Below are positions 49,980-60,602 of a DNA stretch of 64,000 nucleotides, one piece after another. Made by a program: the position numbers and the translations under genes. Position 1 is the stretch's first letter; each line of letters begins with the position of its first letter. Below the pieces are notes generated by a model. That model had not been told where the DNA came from and ran no database searches. It worked only from the letters and a program-made list of their open reading frames with translations. The DNA is from Amia ocellicauda (taxonomy: Eukaryota > Chordata > Actinopteri > Amiiformes > Amiidae). The stretch covers positions 2,133,001 to 2,197,000 of the forward strand of contig NC_089851.1 of NCBI RefSeq assembly GCF_036373705.1. Direction: 5' to 3'.

Positions 49980-50021
49980 TCCACAGAAGCAATCAATCAA
50001 TCAGATTCCAAACTCTCCACC

Positions 50022-51035
50022 ATGGCCAAGACCAAAGAGCTGTCCAAGGATGTCAGGGACAAGATTGTAGACCTACACAAGGCTGGAATGGGCTACAAGA
50101 CCATCGCCAAGCAGCTTGGTGAGAAGGTGACAACAGCTGGTGCGATTATTCGCAAATGGAAGAAAAACAAAATAACTGTCAGTCTCCCTCGGTCTGGGGT
50201 TCCATGCAAGATCTCACCTCGTGGAGTTTCAATGATCATGAGAACGGTGAGGAATCAGCCCAGAACAACACGGGAGGATCTTGTTAATGATCTCAAGGCA
50301 GCTGGGACCATAGTCACCAAGAAAACAATTGGTAACACACTATGCCGTGAAGGACTGAAATCCTGCAGCGCCCGCAAGGTCCCCCTGTTCAAGAAAGCAC
50401 ATGTACAGGCCCGTCTGAAGTTTGCCAATGAACATCTGAATGATTCAGAGGAGAACTGGGTGAAAGTGTTGTGGTCAGTTGAGACTAAAATCGAGCTCTT
50501 TGGCATCAACTCAACTCGCCGTGTTTGGAGGAGGAGGAATGACCCCAAGAACACCATCCCCACCGTCAAACATGGAGGTGGAAACATTATGCTTTGGGGG
50601 TGTTTTTCTGCTAAGGGGACAGGACAACTGCACCTCATCAAAGGGATGATGGACAGGGCCATGTACCATCAAATCTTGGGTGAGAACCTCCATCCCTCAG
50701 CCAGGGCATTGAAAATGGGTCGTGGATGGGGATTCCAGCATGACAATGACCCAAAACACACAGCCAAGGCAACAAAGGAGTGGCTCAAGAAGAAGCACAT
50801 TAAGGTCCTGGAGTGGCCTAGCCAGTCTCCAGACCTGAATCCCATAGAAAATCTGTGGAGGGAGCTGAAGGTTCGAGTTGCCAAACGTCAGGCTCGAAAC
50901 CTTAATGACTTGGAGAGGATCTGCAAAGAGGAGTGGGACAAAATCCCTCCTGAGATGTGTGCAAACCTGGTGGCCAACTACAAGAAACGTCTGACCTCTG
51001 TGATTGCCAACAAGGGTTTTGCCACCAAGTACTAA
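50022..51035 (+). pseudogene. Tc1-like transposase, full-length ORF but first catalytic Asp lost (337 aa)
   Basis: The start is chosen at CCACCATGG ([10 protein letters not shown]) rather than the frame's earlier ATG at 49938. Paired helix-turn-helix DNA-binding region at about residues 1-115, with GRPR-hook-like LPRSGVP at 55-61. The catalytic triad should be D153, D241 and E276 (34 residues between the last two). D241 (QHDNDPKH) and E276 (NPIENLW) are present, but residue 153 is Val ([11 protein letters not shown]). The ORF has no stop or frameshift, yet the nuclease should be dead. Confidence 0.85.
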
Positions 51036-51150
51036 GTCGAAGGGGTCAAATACTTATTTCCCTCATTAACATGCAAATCAATTTATAACTTTTTTGAAAT
51101 GCGTTTTTCTGGATTTTTTTGTTGTTATTCTGTCTCTCACTGTTAAAATA

Positions 51151-52362
51151 CACTCACCTAAAGGATTATTAGGAACACCTGTTCAATTTCTCATTAATGC
51201 AATTATCTAACCAACCAATCACATGGCAGTTGCTTCAATGCATTTAGGGGTGTGGTCCTGGTCAAGACAATCTCCTGAACTCCAAACTGAATGTCTGAAT
51301 GGGAAAGAAAGGTGATTTAAGCAATTTTGAGCGTGGCATGGTTGTTGGTGCCAGACGGGCCGGTCTGAGTATTTCACAATCTGCTCAGTTACTGGGATTT
51401 TCACGCACAACCATTTCTAGGGTTTACAAAGAATGGTGTGAAAAGGGAAAAACATCCAGTATGCGGCAGTCCTGTGGGCGAAAATGCCTTGTTGATGCTA
51501 GAGGTCAGAGGAGAATGGGCCGACTGATTCAAGCTGATAGAAGAGCAACTTTGACTGAAATAACCACTCGTTACAACCGAGGTATGCAGCAAAGCATTTG
51601 TGAAGCCACAACACGTACAACCTTGAGGCGGATGGGCTACAACAGCAGAAGACCCCACCGGGTACCACTCATCTCCACTACAAATAGGAAAAAGAGGCTA
51701 CAATTTGCACAAGCTCACCAAAATTGGACAGTTGAAGACTGGAAAAATGTTGCCTGGTCTGATGAGTCTCGATTTGTGTTGAGACATTCAGATGGTAGAG
51801 TCAGAATTTGGCGTAAACAGATGAGAACATGGATCCATCATGCCTTGTTACCACTGTGCAGGCTGGTGGTGGTGGTGTAATGGATGTTTTCTTGGCACAC
51901 TTTAGGCCCCTTAGTGCCAATTGGGCATCATTTTAATGCCACGGCCTACCTGAGTATTGTTTCTGACCATGTCCATCCCTTTATGACCACCATGTACCCA
52001 TCCTCTGATGGCTACTTCCAGCAGGATAATGCACCATGTCACAAAGGTCGAATCATTTCAAATTGGTTTCTTGAACATGACAATGAGTTCACTGTACTAA
52101 ACTGGCCCCCACAGTCACCAGATCTCAACCCAATAGAGCATCTTTGGGATGTGGTGGAACGGGAGCTTCGTGCCCTGGATGTGCATCCCACAAATTTCCA
52201 TCAACTGCAAGATGCTATCCTATCAATATGGGCCAACATTTCTAAAGAATGCTTTCAGCACCTTGTTGAATCAATGCCACATAGAATTAAGGCAGTTCTG
52301 AAGGCGAAAGGGGGTCAAACACAGTATTAGTATGGTGTTCCTAATAATCCTTTAGGTGAGTG
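51151..52362 (+). mobile_element. Tc1/mariner element B (1,212 bp), nested, TA-flanked
   Basis: Same family as element A. TA at 51149-51150 and 52363-52364. It is nine bases shorter because of two deletions in the transposase gene. Confidence 0.95.
51299..52330 (+). pseudogene. Tc1/mariner transposase, frameshifted (element B)
   Basis: Identical in start to element A. A 1-base deletion near 51818 (CAGATGAGAAC for CAGAATGAGAAC) shifts the frame to a stop at 51878. An 8-base deletion a little further on restores the original frame, which then runs to the normal end (QTQY). Net loss of nine bases. D246 and E283 codons survive downstream but cannot be translated with D155. Confidence 0.9.
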
Positions 52363-52456
52363 TACACCTACCATTAAAATTATAGACTGATCATTTCTTT
52401 GTCAGTGGGCAAACATACAAAATCAGCAGGGGATCAAATACTTTTTTCCCTCACTG

Positions 52457-52826
52457 TAAATGTGCTGCTGTTTTCAGCACAAGAGGTTCTGAAGGTAAAC
52501 TGAAAAAGAATACGAAGAAAATAAGGAATTTACTTGGTGTAAATTAATGCAATGTTCTATAAATAATTCAATGAGACCGTCATAGTAAAATTAAAGTTAC
52601 GAAACTGTTTGAACGTTATCAAGTATCAAGCAGACAGAAGAAATAAGAACCCTCCCCCGAATAAGAGGAGAGGGGGTGGGGGCGGGGGCAGTGACTGTCT
52701 GTGGGCTCGGCTCCCCCCGCTCGCCTGCCAAGCAGCTTGAGAGAGAGAGAGAGAAAGAGAAAGAGAGAGATAATAATGGTTGCATTATTATTAATAATAA
52801 TAACACTGATGTAAGCTAGTAAACTA
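52457..52826. other. Right part of the left-arm insertion
   Basis: Contains a G-rich stretch (52660-52690), a (GA)n run (52739-52770) and (TAA)n near 52795. No gene. Confidence 0.5.
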
Positions 52827-52988
52827 CACTCATTTGTTACATCTAGATTGGAGTACTGTAATGCCATTCTGTCACGCAGCACAAACAGAGCTATTTCTGC
52901 ACTGTTTACTACTTAAGCAAAACATTTTCTATAAAATACTTTGGGAGTGGCAGGAATTTGTATGGGTTTTGTTTTATGGTGGTTGTTG
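52827..52988 (+). repeat. 160-bp direct repeat right of the 3.96-kb insertion
   Basis: Second copy of 48868-49027; from here the palindrome homology resumes. Confidence 0.85.
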
Positions 52989-53092
52989 TAAACTGTGTGG
53001 TTTTAATTTCCAATAGAGATTATTTCAGGAAGTAGCCTGTCCTTGTAAATGAGTGTCCTGGCCTGTAACCCAGTCCACCCCTGGTTAAGGTG

Positions 53093-53662
53093 TGTTGCGG
53101 TAAAATTGCCCCCTATGTATTGTACATACACTTTCCAGTAAGTTACTAGTTCAAACTTGCTCTTATAAGGGTTTCTTTGTTCTTAATAGGATTTCTCTGC
53201 TCAGACTTATCTGTGTGGCAGATAGAGATAATTTCTACTGCCGTGGACATCCTTTAGTTAACGAACCGAAACTATATAACATGTTCTTATCAGTACAGTG
53301 TGTGCTGTGTCCTTGGTACCAGTGCTTTCATGTCTGGATGAAATATTGTTTCACCAATAATAAAGAAGACCTTATTAATTATTGCTTCCTGTGTCTCGGA
53401 ACTGCCCCGGACATATGCCAAGAAAATATCATCCAGGTTCAGGACGGCCCCGAACCTCCTTTGAAATATTGCTTGTAGATGTATAAAAGGCTGTGTGAAA
53501 TTTTAAATAAACAAAGATAAACTAACAGACTTTATGTCAGTGACTTTACTTCCCGGGCCTGTGTCCTGCTGAGAGTCTACACTGTTACTGGAAGCGCTCA
53601 CTGGGGAGCCTGATTCACTGGGATCTGAAGGGTTGCTTCAACAGAAGCGTTGTACCTTAACA
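53093..53662 (+). mobile_element. Solo LTR (570 bp), left arm
   Basis: Starts TGTTGCGG, ends CCTTAACA, and is flanked by the 5-bp repeat AGGTG on both sides. It contains a TATA box (GTATAAAAGG, 53481) and AATAAA (53506). An ORF inside it (53215-53478) is therefore not regarded as a gene. The right-arm copy is at 57892-59684. Confidence 0.8.
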
Positions 53663-54508
53663 AGGTGTAAAGATACCAACCCCCTGTGGAGGAATGCTAT
53701 GTGGCACGTGTCAGACAATGAGGCACTGATGCAAGATTTTGGTGCAAAAATAGAACAGAACACTTACTGAAGAAAAAATAAAATAAAATAAAATAAAAAT
53801 CACCCCACTAAACTCAGAACACATCAGAATGAGGCAGAGCCATAGAACAACCCAACACTGGTCCTAATGTAGTAGGTCTGTATACCTCCCACCCTTTTCC
53901 CCCAGTCAAAACAAATCAGTCAACACCTACCTGCCAGCCCCACATACCCACAGGCCTGTGTCAGCCCCTATATCCCCACAGGCCTGCATCTGAATTTCTC
54001 GCAATCTAATCGCAATGTAGTATTTTGATACATATATGGAAAATTAATCGCGCTACGATGCGCTAGGGTGTCCCAGGGTTAACTGACTTATAAATTACTG
54101 TGTAATGTTATTTTAAACCTAACATGTTTAAAAACATGTTTAATTATTTATTTGCAAGTGACCCAGTAATGGGTTGCGACCCGTACTTTGAAAACCACTG
54201 ATCTAGGTGACCTTGATGAGTGCAGGCTGTGCTGTCCATAGATGAGCCAGCGGTCAGGGAGCAGAGACGGGAAGCCTGACTTCTCATGGGCACAGTGGCA
54301 GCAAGCAGACCCAGCGGACTACAGCTCTGTGGTGTGGTCCTGGTTGACAAGAAAACCATATACCACACCACAGAGACAAACACGCACTGGTGCCTCTGGG
54401 AAAACAAATGTTCTTTAGATGCAGTCTTTTGTGTTGAAACATCACATTCCGAAACACACAAGACTCTCCTTTGGGGAATAAATTACAGCATCCACATTTG
54501 TGATGAGT

Positions 54509-54560
54509 AGGAGCGGATTAGTAAAGTATCTGTGATTTTTCTGTTCCATTCTATAATTTG

Positions 54561-54640
<80 letters not shown>

Positions 54641-54730
54641 AAAGTATAAGCCATTCTTTTAAAAATAAAAAATATATAAAAAGTATAGAATGGCACAGAA
54701 AAATCACAGATACCTTACTAATCCACTCCT
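54509..54730. mobile_element. Hairpin MITE with central (AT)n, left arm
   Basis: Inverted ends of about 47 bases (AGGAGCGGATTAGTAAAGTA... and ...TACCTTACTAATCCACTCCT) around about 80 bases of (TA)n. The right-arm copy is at 56836-57045 with a (TA)n 12 bases shorter. Confidence 0.75.
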
Positions 54731-55084
54731 GAGCCCAAAAAATGTTCCCTTTTTATAAGCAGTCAGCCAAGAGGCCTTAATTCAATTCCTTTCCAGGTGT
54801 TTACGATGTATAGTTAAAGATTCTTGTATGAGCTTGCAATGCATGTCAAGATTGTTGTTCTCTGCCTGCTGTCATCTGGAGTTAAGTGAGTTATGGATAT
54901 ATGATATTGGGTTAACTTTTAAAGGTTAACTCTAGCCTCAAGGTAAATACATCTCAGAATCCCTCCCCTGCTCACACTGCTGAAATTCTCAGTCAACTCT
55001 TTGAAAACAATGCTTTTGTTTATGACTTTATTACACACATATCATTCACAAACACCTAAGACTCTGGAACAGTTCACAGAGTTA

Positions 55085-55790
55085 TTGACATGTGTCTGTC
55101 TTTAAATGTTCCCAAATTGTCTCTTCAGCCTCATCGCTGGGGAGTTTGTACAGATTGTGACGCCTCTCTAAGTGTCTCCTGTTTTCTGTCTTGAATGCCT
55201 TGAAGCCCAATTTCCATTTGTGTCCCCGGGTGCGTGTGTCCCTGCTGATCTGGAAAAGCTCCTCTGGTTTGATGTGGTCGATGCCTTTCATGATTTTGAA
55301 GACTTGGATCAAGTCCCCACGTAGTCTCCTCTGTTCCAGGGTGAAAAGGTTCAGGTCCTCAGTCTCTCAGTAGGACATTCCCTTCAGACCTGGAATAAGT
55401 CTGGTTGCTCTCCTCTGAACTGCCTCTAGAGCAGCGATATCTTTCTTGAAGTGTGGAGCCCAGAACTGTCCACAGTATCCAGATGAGCTCTAACTTGTGC
55501 ATTGTACAGTCTGAACATCACTGCCCTTGTTCTCAATTCTACACTTTTGACAATATACCCTAGAATTGTGTTTGCCTTTTTTATTGCTTCCCCACATTGT
55601 TTGGATGGAGAAAGTGAGGAGTCCACATAGACTCCTAGGTCTTTCTCATGCATTACTTCATGCAGTTCTGTTCCTCCCATAGTGTAATTATAGTGGACAT
55701 TTTTGTTACCTGCATGTAATACCTTGCACTTGTCCACATTGAATTTCATCTGCCAGGTGTCGCCCACAACTGAATATTATCTAAGTCCCT
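55085..55790 (-). mobile_element. CR1-type LINE fragment at the inner edge of the left arm and in the spacer
   Basis: On the minus strand it encodes WQMKFNVDKCKVLHAGNKN...EKDLGVYVDSSLSPSKQC, then MIQVFKIMKGIDHIKPEELF, the RT C-terminus and 3' domain of a CR1-like LINE. There are frame breaks between parts. The palindrome ends inside it at 55329. Confidence 0.85.
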
Positions 55791-56236
55791 TTGAATAGCC
55801 TGTGCTGCCGAGATGGTATCTGCTGATTTGTATTTATTTATTTGTATATATTTGTATATTTATTTTATAATGGAATCAATAAAATGAGAATATGCAGCAT
55901 ACTAGACAATGAGCCATTTTTAACTTACTTTATATAGTATAGTCTGTACCTTAACTGCTGAGATGAGTTCTCCCCCTTCACAGTGTTTTTTCTTCTCACG
56001 GTAATGATTGTTATTAATTTATTAGCAGACGCCCTTACCCAGGGCGATTTACAGTTTTCACAAGAGATGTCTTCAAAGCATCACACAGTGCAGTAAATAC
56101 AATCAGTATTTAAGGACACATCGTAGTGCATGAGTTAGCAAGTGCAAACATAACAGTGTCCTATCCTTTGTTATGTGCAAAGGGTAGGCAGAGATTAAGT
56201 TACAGTTAAATTACATGAGACATGCAATCAGGAGGG
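55330..56236. other. Spacer (loop) of the inverted repeat
   Basis: Unpaired centre: the remaining CR1 fragment to about 55790, AT-rich sequence, and a LINE/SINE tail (GCAGACGCCCTTACCCAGGG) at 56025-56044. Confidence 0.8.
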
Positions 56237-56484
56237 TGAGACTATGTGGGGACTTGATCCAAGTCTTCAAAATCATGAAAGGCATCGACCACATCAAACC
56301 AGAGGAGCTTTTCCAGATCAGCAGGGACACACGCACCCGGGGACACAAATGGAAATTGGGCTTCAAGGCATTCAAGACAGAAAACAGGAGACACTTAGAG
56401 AGGCGTCACAATCTGTACAAACTCCCCAGCGATGAGGCTGAAGAGACAATTTGGGAACATTTAAAGACAGACACATGTCAATAA
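56237..56484 (+). mobile_element. CR1-type LINE fragment at the inner edge of the right arm
   Basis: Encodes GDLIQVFKIMKGIDHIKPEE to HLKTD; mirror of 55082-55329. Upstream bases to about 56215 still fit the CR1 consensus (RRVRLCGDLIQV) but no longer match the left arm. Confidence 0.85.
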
Positions 56485-56835
56485 CTCTGTGAACTGTTCC
56501 AGAGTCTTAGGTGTTTGTGAACGATATGTGTGTAATAAAGTCATAAACAAAAGCATTGTTTTCAAAGAGTTGACTGAGAATTTCAGCAGTGTGAGCAGGG
56601 GAGGGATTCTGAGATGTATTTACCTTGAGGCTAGAGTTAACCTTTAAAAGTTAACCCAATATCATATATCCATAACTCACTTAACTCCAGATGACAGCAG
56701 GCAGAGAACAACAATCTTGACATGCATTGCAAGCTCATACAAGAATCTTTAACTATACATCGTAAACACCTGGAAAGGAATTGAATTAAGGCCTCTTGGC
56801 TGACTGCTTATAAAAAGGGAACATTTTTTGGGCTC

Positions 56836-56925
56836 AGGAGTGGATTAGTAAGGTATCTGTGATTTTTCTGTGCCATTCTATACTTTTTATATATTTTTTA
56901 TTTTTAAAAGAATGGCTTATACTTT

Positions 56926-56993
<68 letters not shown>

Positions 56994-57045
56994 CAAATTA
57001 TAGAATGGAACAGAAAAATCACAGATACTTTACTAATCCGCTCCT
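56836..57045. mobile_element. Hairpin MITE with central (AT)n, right arm
   Basis: Mirror copy of 54509-54730. Confidence 0.75.
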
Positions 57046-58072
57046 ACTCATCACAAATGTGGATGCTGTAATTTATTCCCCAAAGGAGAGTCTTGTGTGT
57101 TTCGGAATGTGATGTTTCAACACAAAAGACTGCATCTAAAGAACATTTGTTTTCCCAGAGGCACCAGTGCGTGTTTGTCTCTGTGGTGTGGTATATGGTT
57201 TTCTTGTCAACCAGGACCACACCACAGAGCTGTAGTCCGCTGGGTCTGCTTGCTGCCACTGTGCCCATGAGAAGTCAGGCTTCCCGTCTCTGCTCCCTGA
57301 CCGCTGGCTCATCTATGGACAGCACAGCCTGCACTCATCAAGGTCACCTAGATCAGTGGTTTTCAAAGTACGGGTCGCAACCCATTACTGGGTCACTTGC
57401 AAATAAATAATTAAACATGTTTTTAAACATGTTAGGTTTAAAATAACATTACACAGTAATTTATAAGTCAGTTAACCCTGGGACACCCTAGCGCATCGTA
57501 GCGCGATGAATTTTCCATATATGTATCAAAATACTACATTGCGATTAGATTGCGAGAAATTCAGATGCAGGCCTGTGGGGATATAGGGGCTGACACAGGC
57601 CTGTGGGTATGTGGGGCTGGCAGGTAGGTGTTGACTGATTTGTTTTGACTGGGGGAAAAGGGTGGGAGGTATACAGACCTACTACATTAGGACCAGTGTT
57701 GGGTTGTTCTATGGCTCTGCCTCATTCTGATGTGTTCTGAGTTTAGTGGGGTGATTTTTATTTTATTTTATTTTATTTTTTCTTCAGTAAGTGTTCTGTT
57801 CTATTTTTGCACCAAAATCTTGCATCAGTGCCTCATTGTCTGACACGTGCCACATAGCATTCCTCCACAGGGGGTTGGTATCTTTACACCTTGTTAAGGT
57901 ACAACGCTTCTGTTGAAGCAACCCTTCAGATCCCAGTGAATCAGGCTCCCCAGTGAGCGCTTCCAGTAACAGTGTAGACTCTCAGCAGGACACAGGCCCG
58001 GGAAGTAAAGTCACTGACATAAAGTCTGTTAGTTTATCTTCGTTTATTTAAAATTTCACACAGCCTTTTATA

Positions 58073-59293
58073 CACTCACCTAAAGGATTATTAGGAACAC
58101 CATACTAATACTGTGTTTGACCCCCTTTCGCCTTCAGAACTGCCTTAATTCTACGTGGCATTGATTCAACAAGGTGCTGAAAGCATTCTTTAGAAATGTT
58201 GGCCCATATTGATAGGATAGCATCTTGCAGTTGATGGAGATTTGTGGGATGCACATCCAGGGTATGAAGCTCCCGTTCCACCACATCCCAAAGATGCTCT
58301 ATTGGGTTGAGATCTGGTGACTGTGGGGGCCAGTTTAGTACAGTGAACTCATTGTCATGTTCAAGAAACCAATTTGAAATGATTCGACCTTTGTGACATG
58401 GTGCATTTTCCTGCTGGAAGTAGCCATCAGAGGATGAGTACATGGTGGTCATAAAGGGATGGACATGGTCAGAAACAATGCTCAGGTAGGCCGTGGCATT
58501 TAAACGATGCCCAATTGGCACTAAGGGGCCTAAAGTGTGCCAAGAAAACATCCCCCACACCATTACACCACCACCACCAGCCTGCACAGTGGTAACAAGG
58601 CATGATGGATCCATGTTCTCATTCTGTTTACGCCAAATTCTGACTCTACCATCTGAATGTCTCAACAGAAATCGAGACTCATCAGACCAGGCAACATTTT
58701 TCCAGTCTTCAACTGTCCAATTTTGGTGAGCTTGTGCAAATTGTAGCCTCTTTTTCCTATTTGTAGTGGAGATGAGTGGTACCCGGTGGGGTCTTCTGCT
58801 GTTGTAGCCCATCCGCCTCAAGGTTGTACGTGTTGTGGCTTCACAAATGCTTTGCTGCATACCTTGGTTGTAACGAGTGGTTATTTCAGTCAAAGTTGCT
58901 CTTCTATCAGCTTGAATCAGTCGGCCCATTCTCCTCTGACCTCTAGCATCAACAAGGCATTTTGGCCCACAGGACTGCCACATACTGGATGTTTTTCCCT
59001 TTTCACACCATTCTTTGTAAACCCTAGAAATGGTTGTGCGTGAAAATCCCAGTAACTGAGCAGATTGTGAAACACTCAGACTGGCCCGTCTGGCACCAAC
59101 AACCATGCCACGCTCAAAATTGCTTAAATCACCTTTCTTTCCCATTCAGACATTCAGTTTGGAGTTCAGGAGATTGTCTTGACCAGGACCACACCCCTAA
59201 ATGCATTGAAGCAACTGCCATGTGATTGGTTGGTTAGATAATTGCATTAATGAGAAATTGAACAGGTGTTCCTAATAATCCTTTAGGTGAGTG
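58073..59293 (-). mobile_element. Tc1/mariner element C (1,221 bp), TA-flanked
   Basis: Same length and ends as element A; TA at 58071-58072 and 59294-59295. The matching site of the left arm has a single TA. Confidence 0.95.
58105..59145 (-). pseudogene. Tc1/mariner transposase, full-length ORF, second catalytic Asp replaced (346 aa)
   Basis: Same length as element A's transposase with about a dozen substitutions. D155 (WSDESRF) and E283 (NPIEHLW) are present, but residue 246 is Glu (FQQENAPCHK for FQQDNAPCHK). Loss of this Asp is expected to abolish cleavage in DDE transposases. The frame is otherwise open from MGKKGDLSNF to QTQY. Confidence 0.85.
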
Positions 59294-59849
59294 TACATCT
59301 ACAAGCAATATTTCAATGGAGGTTCGTGGCCGTCCTGAACCTGGATGATATTTTCTTGGCATATGTCCGGGGCAGTTCCGAGACACAGGAAGCAATAATT
59401 AATAAGGTCTTCTTTATTATTGGTGAAACAATATTTCATCCAGACATGAAAGCACTGGTACCAAGGACACAGCACACACTGTACTGATAAGAACATGTTA
59501 TATAGTTTCGGTTCGTTAACTAAAGGATGTCCACGGCAGTAGAAATTATCTCTATCTGCCACACAGATAAGTCTGAGCAGAGAAATCCTATTAAGAACAA
59601 AGAAACCCTTATAAGAGCAAGTTTGAACTAGTAACTTACTGGAAAGTGTATGTACAATACATAGGGGGCAATTTTACCGCAACACACCTTAACCAGGGGT
59701 GGACTGGGTTACAGGCCAGGACACTCATTTACAAGGACAGGCTACTTCCTGAAATAATCTCTATTGGAAATTAAAACCACACAGTTTACAACAACCACCA
59801 TAAAACAAAACCCATACAAATTCCTGCAACTCCCAAAGTATTTTATAGA

Positions 59850-60600
59850 AAATGTTTTGCTTAAGTAGTAAACAGTGCAGAAATAGCTCTGTTTGTGCTG
59901 CGTGACAGAATGGCATTACAGTACTCCAATCTAGATCTACAAATGAGTGTATTATTTTCTCAGTGTCATGTAATGAGAGGAGCAATGTTTCTAAGCTGAA
60001 GGAAGGAAGATCTCAACTGTGAATGTGAATGTGTGATTCAAAGGATAGATTATGATCACAGATGACAAAGTTATCATTACTCAGTTTTGACCATGCATGA
60101 TAAACAGTTTGATTTTTGTCCCCTAAAATTAGGATGTCTGTCTTATCAGACTTATCATCATATAGACTTATCATCCAAGTTTTAATCTCAGACAGACAGC
60201 AGATTAGTGTTTCAATGTCTATGGTATTGTTAGGATTTACTGACAAATATAATTTTGTGTTGTCTGTTTAACTGTGAAAGTTAATACCATGGCGTCAAAT
60301 TATATCAACTAAAGGGAGCGTGTACAATGAAAAAAGCGGTGTATCAAGATTTTGTGGTCGATTGGGTCAAAAGCCGCACTTAAGTCTAATAAAATAAAAA
60401 CACTGGCGTGCCCTAAGTCTGAGGACTGAAACACGTCATTCAATACTTTTAACAGGGCCGTTTGTGTACTATGGCCAGAACGGAAGCCTGATTGAAATTT
60501 TAGGAAATCCGTTAGGAAAGTTTGCAACTAAGTTTTGCAACTACTTTCTCTAGAACCTTAGAAAGAAAGGGAAGGTTTGAAATAGGTCAGTAGTGTTTAA
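59850..60600 (-). mobile_element. L2-like LINE reverse transcriptase fragment (right arm)
   Basis: Mirror of 48215-48960. The minus-strand frame just before it (ISNLPFLSKVLEKVV) would follow the LINE part found at 62225-62690, so one LINE appears to be split by the element between them. Confidence 0.75.
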
Positions 60601-60602
60601 TA

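Larger units (their letters stand above)
49656..52456 (+). mobile_element. Tc1-like element (DD34E type) with nested Tc1 insertion
   Basis: Long inverted ends start CAGTGAGGGAAAAAAGTATT, with TA flanks at 49654-49655 and 52457-52458. The right terminal repeat is split at a TA by the second Tc1 element (51151-52362); without it the repeats pair over about 200 bases. Confidence 0.95.
47251..55329 (+). repeat. Large inverted repeat (palindrome), left arm
   Basis: Reverse complement of 56237-61571. Coordinate sums run 111566 inside, 111554 past the AT repeat, 112777 past the right-arm Tc1, and 108817-108822 past the left-arm insertion. That accounts for every base block along the arms. Sequence identity is very high (single-base changes only in most blocks). 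Confidence 0.95.
57892..59684 (-). mobile_element. Solo LTR (570 bp) split by Tc1 element C, right arm
   Basis: Mirror of the left-arm LTR. Length minus the Tc1 element and one TA is exactly 570. The Tc1 insertion lies at the TA of the LTR's TATA box (GTATAAAAGG). Confidence 0.8.

Noticed and set aside
53215..53478. 87-codon ORF (Cys/Trp-rich), mirrored at 59299-59562
   Set aside because: Lies within the U3 part of a solo LTR with target duplications; no independent gene evidence.
54442..54732. ORFs with (IY)n repeats
   Set aside because: Translated (TA)n microsatellite.
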